From: a bacterium
GTDB taxonomy: Bacteria; Cyanobacteriota; Sericytochromatia; S15B-MN24; VGJW01
Length of the DNA stretch: 13,638 nucleotides
Direction of reading: 5' to 3'
Assembly (NCBI GenBank): GCA_021790035.1
Contig: JAJYIO010000018.1
Coordinates: 1 to 13,638 of the forward strand
Positions 9,024-13,638 of this stretch are shown piece by piece; the first letter of the stretch is position 1, and every line of letters begins with the position of its first letter. The position numbers were made by a program, and so were the translations under genes. The notes under the pieces were generated by a model. That model worked only from the letters and a program-made list of their open reading frames with translations. It searched no databases and was not told where the DNA came from.

Positions 9024-9674
9024 ATGCTGCAGGGCCCTTTCAAACCGCGTGGCCGGCGGTGGGTACTTGCCCTTTCGACCTTCGCGCCCTGGGCGACGGT
9101 GGCCTTCATCCTCGGGATGGCCTCGCCCGCGCAGGCTCTGCCGGGACTGGACCTGGATGCCGATCTCTTCGGCGGCCTGCGCACCTCGGGCCCGCAAGGG
9201 CTCCCCGGTAGCAACCTGGACCTGGATCTTTACGCCGGCACCCCGGTCTTGAAGGCCTCGGTGCACGCATTCGGACTGGGCCAAGACGATGGCGTCGTCG
9301 AGGGCGTGCTGCGCTGGGAGCTCTCCGCTCCGTTCTTGACGATTCGCCCGGGAATCGGCTATCAAGGCAACACCTTGTTCTCGACCCTGTCGGGTAGATC
9401 GCTGGCACCTGGAACGCTTGATAGCGCCCCGTACGGCAACGTCTGGGTCACCCTCTCGCCACCCGTGGTTCCGCTGACCTTCGACGCCGCCGTGGGGGCC
9501 AGTTACCCGATCGGCCTCCGGTCGACGGTGGTCGACTACATGGCCGGCGTCACCTTCTTTCCGCTGCCCTTGGTCCCTGTTGGCCTGAGTGCACGGTACC
9601 GGGGATACACCGTGGCCACGGCTGGATCGCCGGCCATCTCGGCAGTCGAATTGGGTTTACGCGTCAAGCTTTAA
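9024..9674 (+). CDS. Exported protein, possible outer-membrane beta-barrel
   Basis: A 216-residue protein with a clear signal peptide: basic FKPRGRRW, a hydrophobic stretch to about residue 32, and cleavage predicted after Ala38 (SPAQA|LPG). The mature part is almost entirely short alternating strands separated by Gly/Pro/Asp turns (LDLDLYAGTPVLKASVHAFGL, PFLTIRPGIGYQG, VPLTFDAAVGASYP, PVGLSARYRGYTVA, AVELGLRVKL in overlapping pieces). This is what a small outer-membrane barrel looks like, though it ends in Leu rather than Phe. The ATG at 9024 is chosen because it starts the signal peptide and has GAGGA just ahead. It lies 22 bases after the lipoprotein stop and is the last gene of the apparent operon. 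No named family is recognised; a surface or periplasmic beta-rich protein of another kind is possible. Confidence 0.72.
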   Translation: MLQGPFKPRGRRWVLALSTFAPWATVAFILGMASPAQALPGLDLDADLFGGLRTSGPQGLPGSNLDLDLYAGTPVLKASVHAFGLGQDDGVVEGVLRWELSAPFLTIRPGIGYQGNTLFSTLSGRSLAPGTLDSAPYGNVWVTLSPPVVPLTFDAAVGASYPIGLRSTVVDYMAGVTFFPLPLVPVGLSARYRGYTVATAGSPAISAVELGLRVKL

Positions 9675-9712
9675 CGTGGTATCTTAACCTAATACAAGAA
9701 TCTCAATACAAG
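9670..9712 (+). promoter_or_regulatory. AT-rich promoter region with repeated AATACAAG before the RpaB-like gene
   Basis: The 63-base gap before the regulator is strikingly AT-rich for this window. TTTAAC (9670-9675) lies 17 bases before TACAAG (9693-9698), a possible weak -35/-10 pair. AATACAAG occurs twice as a direct repeat (9691-9698 and 9705-9712, 14 bases start to start), and TTAAC also occurs twice (9671-9675, 9684-9688). Direct repeats are the usual binding sites of OmpR-family dimers, so autoregulation is conceivable. The repeats are seen directly; their function is inference. Confidence 0.4.
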
Positions 9713-9737
9713 GATGGGCTGGAGAGAACGTAACGGC

Positions 9738-10472
9738 ATGGATAAAGAAAAGATACTCGTAGTCGACGATGAAGCCAGCATCCGCCAGATCGTCGAAACC
9801 CGATTGAAGCTGGCCGGCTACGAAGTGATCACCGCGGCCGACGGCGTCGAGGCGCTCGAGAAGGCAGCGGCCCATAATCCGGACCTCATCGTCCTCGACA
9901 TCATGATGCCGAAGATCGACGGATTCGAGGTCTGCCGGGAGCTCCGCAAGAACATGATGACGCCCATCATCATGCTTACGGCCAAGGGCGATATCACGGA
10001 CCGCATCGCCGCCCTGGAGCTAGGGGCCGACGACTACGTGGTCAAGCCCTTCTCCCCGCGGGAGCTCGAGGCCCGCATCAAGGCTGTTCTTCGGCGTACC
10101 CATACCGACGTGACCAAGCAGGCGATCATCAAGGTCGACAAGCTCGTGATCGACACGGGCAAGCGCCAGGTCCTCAAGGAGAGCAAGAAGGTCAAGCTGA
10201 CCGAGATGGAGTTCAACCTTCTCGAGTTGCTGGCGACCAATCCCGGGCGCGCTTACTCCCGTAGCGAGATCCTGCACCAGGTCTGGGGTTATCGGCTCAG
10301 CCAGTATTCGGATACCCGGGTCGTCGACGTTCACATTTCCAGGCTTCGCTCCAAGCTCGAAGACGATCCCAGCTCCCCCGAGCTGATCCTCACCGCACGC
10401 GGCACCGGCTACATGTTCGCCAATTTCACGCCGCAGCCGGTCGAGGCCGCGACCAGCCAGACTTCCTCATAG
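9738..10472 (+). CDS. rpaB: OmpR-family response regulator, RpaB-like
   Basis: A 244-residue DNA-binding regulator. The receiver domain (1-115) has the acidic pair Asp10/Asp11, phospho-acceptor Asp54 (VLDIMMPKIDG), Thr81 and Lys103. A winged-helix DNA-binding domain (about 135-235) has LTEMEFNLLELLATNPGRAYSRSEIL, then DTRVVDVHISRLRSKLEDDP and ELILTARGTGYMF. Both domains closely resemble cyanobacterial RpaB, including the GADDYVVKPFSPRELEARI and DTRVVDVHISRLR blocks. There RpaB is an essential regulator of stress and light-responsive genes with its kinase encoded elsewhere. No kinase is adjacent here either. The ATG at 9738 is chosen because the receiver starts there; GGAGAG lies 11 bases upstream. 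A second regulator of the same family follows 264 bases downstream. Orthology to RpaB is judged from memory, not by search. Confidence 0.9.
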   Translation: MDKEKILVVDDEASIRQIVETRLKLAGYEVITAADGVEALEKAAAHNPDLIVLDIMMPKIDGFEVCRELRKNMMTPIIMLTAKGDITDRIAALELGADDYVVKPFSPRELEARIKAVLRRTHTDVTKQAIIKVDKLVIDTGKRQVLKESKKVKLTEMEFNLLELLATNPGRAYSRSEILHQVWGYRLSQYSDTRVVDVHISRLRSKLEDDPSSPELILTARGTGYMFANFTPQPVEAATSQTSS

Positions 10473-10512
10473 GCCTTCGGGCCGACTTCAGCTGTCGGCT
10501 TCGGGTTCTTGC
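10472..10512 (+). terminator. Tandem hairpin terminator candidate after the RpaB-like gene
   Basis: GGCC-TTCG-GGCC (10472-10483) starts at the last base of the stop codon and has a stable TTCG tetraloop. A second, overlapping hairpin GCCGAC-TTCAGCT-GTCGGC (10481-10499) is followed by the T-rich but interrupted TTCGGGTTCTT. The two stems share bases and would be alternatives. Together with the independent promoter downstream, this supports separate transcription of the two regulators. Confidence 0.42.
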
Positions 10513-10622
10513 GGGCGCGCTCGGGTTCAAGTCGATCGAAGGATCGGTCTCGATCGGCGCTGCGCCATGGCGGCGACGCGCGGACTTCTTTCGCAAAGCC
10601 CGTGTTTTCGGCCCTCACAGGC

Positions 10623-10656
10623 TTGACGGTGCTGTTCACGATCGTGTAAATTTTAC
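10623..10656 (+). promoter_or_regulatory. Sigma70-type promoter with two palindromes, before the second regulator
   Basis: TTGACG (10623-10628, five of six -35 matches) is followed 18 bases later by TAAATT (10647-10652, four of six), with TG just before it as in extended -10 promoters. The spacer carries a perfect palindrome CACGATCGTG (10637-10646). The -10 overlaps a second inverted repeat, GTAAA-T-TTTAC (10646-10656). This is the best-looking promoter in the window. The palindromes in these positions could be operators. The leader to the ATG at 10737 would be about 75-80 bases. Confidence 0.5.
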
Positions 10657-10709
10657 TTCATCAAATTGTCTTGGCGCCAGGGTTGAACGGGGACAGGGGG
10701 GCGCGCTGG

Positions 10710-10727
10710 ATGCGCCTGGCGTGGTGA
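10710..10727 (+). other. Five-codon upstream reading frame in the second regulator's leader
   Basis: ATG-CGC-CTG-GCG-TGG-TGA (peptide MRLAW) lies in the leader, nine bases before the regulator's ATG, and its stop overlaps the regulator's Shine-Dalgarno GTGAGGG. A purine-rich AGGGGGG stands upstream of it. It could be chance; if translated, it would couple to initiation at the regulator. Confidence 0.2.
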
Positions 10728-10736
10728 GGGCAAACG

Positions 10737-11441
10737 ATGACGGATCGGATCCTGATCGTGGACGACGAGCCGGTGATACGAGATATCGTCCAACGCTCAT
10801 TATCTCGGGTTGGCTTCGAGGTGATCCAGGCAGCCGACGGCCAGGAGGCTCTGGCCATCGTCGACCGCGAAGAACCATCCCTGGTGGTGCTCGACATCCT
10901 CATGCCCGGCCTGGACGGGATGGCTGTCCTGCAGCAATTGCGCCGCACCCACCTGGTTCCGGTCATCATGGTCACGGCACGGAGCGACCTGAACGATCGC
11001 ATCGCGGCGATCCAGGCCGGAGCCGACGACTACATCACCAAGCCGTTTTCCCCCAGGGAACTCGAGGCTCGCATCCGGTCGGTCCTGCACACGGACCGGG
11101 GGGCTCCAGAGGCGTCCCCGGCTAGCCTTCCCGGCCTGGTCCTGGAACCTGCGAGCCACATGGCTCGCCGGGGCAGCGATGCCGTGCAGCTGACCGAGAT
11201 GGAGTTCCAGCTCCTGGCTCTGCTCGCTCGCAATCCCGGCCGGCTCTTCACGCGCAGCGAGATCCTGCACCGCGTCTGGGGATACCGGATCTCCTACCAG
11301 ACGGACGGCCGCGTGGTCGATGCCCACGTCGCCAGGTTGAGGGCGAAGATCGAAGCCAATCCCCGCCTGCCGGAACTCATCCTCGACGTGCGGGGAGCCG
11401 GGTTCATGTGCGCGGCCCCGATAGCCGGGTCGAGCGCTTAG
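10737..11441 (+). CDS. OmpR-family response regulator, paralogue of the RpaB-like regulator
   Basis: A 234-residue regulator. The receiver (1-114) has Asp9/Asp10, phospho-acceptor Asp53 (VLDILMPGLDG), Thr80 and Lys102. A shorter, Pro/Ala-rich linker leads to a winged helix (about 130-228) with LTEMEFQLLALLARNPGRLFTRSEILHRVWGYRIS in pieces. It is clearly a paralogue of the preceding regulator: AGADDYITKPFSPRELEARI and EILHRVWGYRIS match almost word for word. The recognition-helix region is changed, from DTRVVDVHISRLRSKL to DGRVVDAHVARLRAKI, and ARGTGYMF becomes VRGAGFMC, so it probably reads a different DNA site. GAGGG six bases before the ATG supports this start. It has its own promoter and no adjacent kinase. 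It could be an RpaA-like partner in function, but that cannot be shown here. Confidence 0.9.
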   Translation: MTDRILIVDDEPVIRDIVQRSLSRVGFEVIQAADGQEALAIVDREEPSLVVLDILMPGLDGMAVLQQLRRTHLVPVIMVTARSDLNDRIAAIQAGADDYITKPFSPRELEARIRSVLHTDRGAPEASPASLPGLVLEPASHMARRGSDAVQLTEMEFQLLALLARNPGRLFTRSEILHRVWGYRISYQTDGRVVDAHVARLRAKIEANPRLPELILDVRGAGFMCAAPIAGSSA

Positions 11442-11527
11442 GCCCATTTCCAGTCAGCGATGCCAGCCGACTTGCCGACGGCATCCTGCACGGCAGAAAC
11501 TCCGCCGTCTCGATAGCCGGACGCGGA

Positions 11528-12733
11528 TCAGCCTCGTAGCTGAGCGCGGATCGCCGCAAGGGCTGCGGCAACGGCATCCTGCGGGGTTCGGACGGCCTCC
11601 AAGAGACCGAAGTCGACGAGGTCGCCGAGGAGGGCCTCGGAGATATCGATACCGAACCTCGTTCGGATGGCGGAGAGGACCTCGGCATTGGCTCTCTGGC
11701 CGTCGAATTCGGACAGCGTATCGAGCAGCGCCGCCGGGACCTCGACCGGATCGAGCGGGGAATAGGTCTCGATGCGCACGCCCTCGGGCTCCCGGGCCAG
11801 GACCTTGACCTCGGCTGCCCGCAGGGGATCGGGGACCTTCCGTGTCGACACCTCGGCGAAGGCATCCCGGACGAGGCCCGCGGCCAGCTGAGCCTGCGGA
11901 CCGGCCAGCGCCAGCACCTGCGCTGGCGACAGGGGAGCGACGAGGTCGGCGCAGGCGACGAAGAACTCGAGTTCGCGGGAGAACCAGCGGCCCCACAGCT
12001 CCGAGGACGTGTCTCGCGTCGCGTCTGAAGCCGCCCGATCGCGGTCCGCGTCGCTGGCATGTACGAGCCGCTCGACCGCCGATGCCCCCGGATCGAGCTG
12101 GGTCAAGCACCAGCGCGCCAGTCCCTGTTCCATGAGCTTGAAGAAACGGCTGGTAGTCGCCCAGAACCGCTTGCTCACGTTACCGCGGTCGAACTTGCAG
12201 AACCAGGTGGCGCAGATCGCGTTGCGCTGCATCCAGATCCCACAGGTGCCGCCGTCGGACTCGACGTAGTGAGGGCAACGGAGCGAGGACTTGAGGCCAA
12301 ACGTGTGGGCTTCATACCGGGCCTTGAACTCGGGAGTCTTGGCCAGGCCGAGCGGAGTGACGGCGATGCCCGCCTCGATACGCCCGAGGACGCCCTGCCG
12401 GCCCGGGCCATCCGGCTGCTTGAGTGCCCCGCCCACCAGGAAGTTCGCGATCTCGGGCAGGTACGTGCAGCATTTGGTCTCGGCCCCGAAGAACGGTCCC
12501 GAGGTTTCCAGCAGGCGAACCGCCAGGCCACCCTCGTGAGGCTCGCTCTCGGGTAATCGATTCCCGGTTCGCGTCGCCACCGAAGAGCTGTCGGCTCGAC
12601 CGGCTCTGCCCGCAGGCCGCTCGCACATCACGCAATCGTCGCAGGCGGCCCGGGCCTCTCCCGGAACCCCGCTCTCCAGGACCAGGCCAAGCCAGGCGGC
12701 ATGGTGGGGCGGTAGCGCGGACGTCCAGTTCAT
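11528..12733 (-). CDS. Cysteine-cluster (YkgJ-like) protein with PqqD-like C-terminal domain
   Basis: A 401-residue cytoplasmic-looking protein that I cannot name. The N-terminal half has nine cysteines in a metal-site pattern: C31-x2-C34-x2-C37, the pair C88-C89 (TKCCTYLPEIANFLVG), C153 (RCPHY), C164 (GTCGIW), C174 and C179 (ICATWFCKF). This order resembles YkgJ/FliB-type proteins, which hold a metal or iron-sulfur centre through 'CxxC...CC...C.fl....C.iy..rP..C..f.C'. The middle (about 185-300) is helical with no recognisable motif. Residues 325-382 (LDPVEVPAALLDTLSEFDGQ, ISEALLGDLVDFGLLEA) look like a PqqD-type winged helix, the fold used to bind peptide substrates in cofactor and RiPP pathways. 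It is convergent with the second regulator and has no partner gene that explains it. ATG 12733 has only a weak GGGA ahead. Confidence 0.7.
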   Translation of the reverse strand: MNWTSALPPHHAAWLGLVLESGVPGEARAACDDCVMCERPAGRAGRADSSSVATRTGNRLPESEPHEGGLAVRLLETSGPFFGAETKCCTYLPEIANFLVGGALKQPDGPGRQGVLGRIEAGIAVTPLGLAKTPEFKARYEAHTFGLKSSLRCPHYVESDGGTCGIWMQRNAICATWFCKFDRGNVSKRFWATTSRFFKLMEQGLARWCLTQLDPGASAVERLVHASDADRDRAASDATRDTSSELWGRWFSRELEFFVACADLVAPLSPAQVLALAGPQAQLAAGLVRDAFAEVSTRKVPDPLRAAEVKVLAREPEGVRIETYSPLDPVEVPAALLDTLSEFDGQRANAEVLSAIRTRFGIDISEALLGDLVDFGLLEAVRTPQDAVAAALAAIRAQLRG

Positions 12734-12850
12734 GGTCCCAGAGTAGATCGTTTTGAGCTTGAGCGGACCCCCCTGCGCCGCGCAACCGAGCCCGCAGGAC
12801 TCAGTGTGCAGATCGGGCCGGCGTGTCGGTAAAGGCGCGGATACGGCTGG

Positions 12851-13638
12851 CTACTGGGGAAGGGTCAGCTTGGCGGAGTTCGCACGCTCGGCACGGCGAT
12901 CGCGGGCGAAGGTTGAGCCCTCCTGCGCCTTGGCCACCTTCTTGACCTCCGCTGCCAGGCTCGAGAGAGCGAGGTAATCCGGAATCCGGCGGAACTCGTT
13001 AGACACGACGGCGATCGAGATCGCGCACAGCGAGAACTGCCGGCGCGTGCCCTGTCTGTCGACCGAATGGAAGTACCCGCGGTCACGATCTTCGGGGGGA
13101 TAGAACTGCGGGACATCGGCATCGAACCGCCGGATGATCTCGCGGCACAAGGCGTCGGCCGCCGCAGGGGTCGTGATGACGATGAAGTCGTCGCCCCCGA
13201 CGTGGCCGATGAAGTCGGCCTCGTTGTCGAAGATCGCCACGGCCTCGCGGATGGCGTCGGCGGTGAACTCGATGACGCGATCGCCAGCTTCGAACCCGAA
13301 CTTGTCGTTGAAGGCCTTGAAGTGGTCGAGGTCGATGTACAGCAGCGCCAGCGGTTCGCCGAGCTCCAGCCGGCGGCTGACCTCGGCCTCGATGACCAGG
13401 TTGCCCGGCAGCTTGGTGAGCGGATTGGCGTTCTGGTCGTTGAACTTCATGATCTCGAGCGACTCGGTCATGGCGTTGAAGGCGTCGGCCAGGAGCTCGA
13501 GCTCGTCTCCCCTCTTGACCTCGAGGCGCTGATCCAGGCTACCCCTCGCGATGCGGCTGGCGTGATCGGCCAGCATCCGGATCGGGTCCGTGATCGTACG
13601 GCTCAGCATCGTGGCCACCACGGCTGCCAGGACGGCAG
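12851..13638 (-). CDS. HAMP-GGDEF protein with GGDDF signature, 5' end outside window
   Basis: The visible 262 residues are the C-terminal part of a membrane signalling protein. The frame is open to the window edge and reads AVLAAVVATMLSRTITDPIRML, the end of a transmembrane helix running into a HAMP domain (DPI...LADHASRIARGSLDQRLEV...DELELLADAFNAM). The GGDEF-like domain follows: NPLTKLPGN, LLYIDLDHFKAFNDKFGFEAGD and HVGGDDFIVIT. The signature is GGDDF instead of GG(D/E)EF, and the residue before it is not the usual Arg. The inhibitory RxxD site reads NEAD. Cyclic-di-GMP synthesis is therefore uncertain; it may bind GTP without making product. The GGDDF form with 'LTxLPGN' and a DRxG insert recurs in a known subgroup, so it is not random decay. 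The sensory part lies beyond the window. Confidence 0.88.
   Translation of the reverse strand, partial: AVLAAVVATMLSRTITDPIRMLADHASRIARGSLDQRLEVKRGDELELLADAFNAMTESLEIMKFNDQNANPLTKLPGNLVIEAEVSRRLELGEPLALLYIDLDHFKAFNDKFGFEAGDRVIEFTADAIREAVAIFDNEADFIGHVGGDDFIVITTPAAADALCREIIRRFDADVPQFYPPEDRDRGYFHSVDRQGTRRQFSLCAISIAVVSNEFRRIPDYLALSSLAAEVKKVAKAQEGSTFARDRRAERANSAKLTLPQ

Noticed and set aside
7073..9214. A 713-codon open frame on the minus strand, opposite the permease and lipoprotein genes
   Set aside because: Its translation is rich in Arg, Gln, Asp, His and Gly with no domain or hydrophobic pattern. It is the antisense shadow expected in GC-rich DNA opposite well-supported genes.
11459..11485. 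GATGCC/GGCATC inverted repeat between the second regulator and the cysteine-cluster gene
   Set aside because: Six-base stem with a 15-base loop and no T-tract; too weak for a terminator call.

Overview
This is a GC-rich bacterial chromosome window, dense with genes on both strands. It looks like housekeeping and regulatory chromosome rather than an island: there are no transposases, integrases, phage genes, CRISPR repeats or antibiotic-resistance genes. The best taxonomic hint is the response regulator at 9738-10472. Its receiver and DNA-binding domains closely match what I remember of cyanobacterial RpaB. With the high GC and no photosynthesis genes, this fits a non-photosynthetic relative of the Cyanobacteria (Sericytochromatia/Melainabacteria-like). 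That placement is inference from one protein family. An outer envelope is suggested by a LolC/E-type permease, a lipoprotein and an exported, possibly beta-barrel protein.

Layout, left to right. (1) 1-1004, plus: the tail of a GT4-type glycosyltransferase overlaps a GT2 glycosyltransferase by 4 bases (ATGA), the end of a surface-glycan operon. (2) 1175-1639, minus: a universal stress protein, convergent with the GT2 gene and divergent from the next gene. (3) 1750-2865, plus: a RibD-type deaminase/reductase with several altered substrate-site motifs. (4) 3022-5409, plus: Lon protease, complete with all catalytic residues. (5) 5521-6324, plus: a small soluble chemoreceptor-like protein. (6) 6439-6510, minus: tRNA-Thr(UGU). 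(7) 6571-6993, minus: a small protein resembling the RQC winged helix of RecQ helicases. (8) 7142-9674, plus: an apparent three-gene envelope operon (LolC/E-like permease, lipoprotein, exported protein). (9) 9738-10472 and 10737-11441, plus: two paralogous OmpR-family response regulators without kinases, each with its own upstream regulatory region. (10) 11528-12733, minus: a cysteine-cluster protein with a PqqD-like C-terminal domain. (11) 12851-13638, minus: a HAMP-GGDDF protein cut by the window edge.

The common themes are protein quality control and stress (Lon, Usp), envelope assembly (glycosyltransferases, permease, lipoprotein) and signalling (two orphan regulators, soluble chemoreceptor, GGDEF-type protein). 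No single multi-gene novel system stands out. The most unusual items are the diverged RibD, the cysteine-cluster/PqqD-like protein, the standalone RQC-like protein, and the RpaB-like regulator with its diverged neighbour. No gene-free stretch exceeds 300 bases. The largest is 10473-10736 (264 bases), which holds a likely terminator and a good sigma70-type promoter. The next is 1005-1174 (170 bases) between convergent genes, where only weak hairpins are visible.
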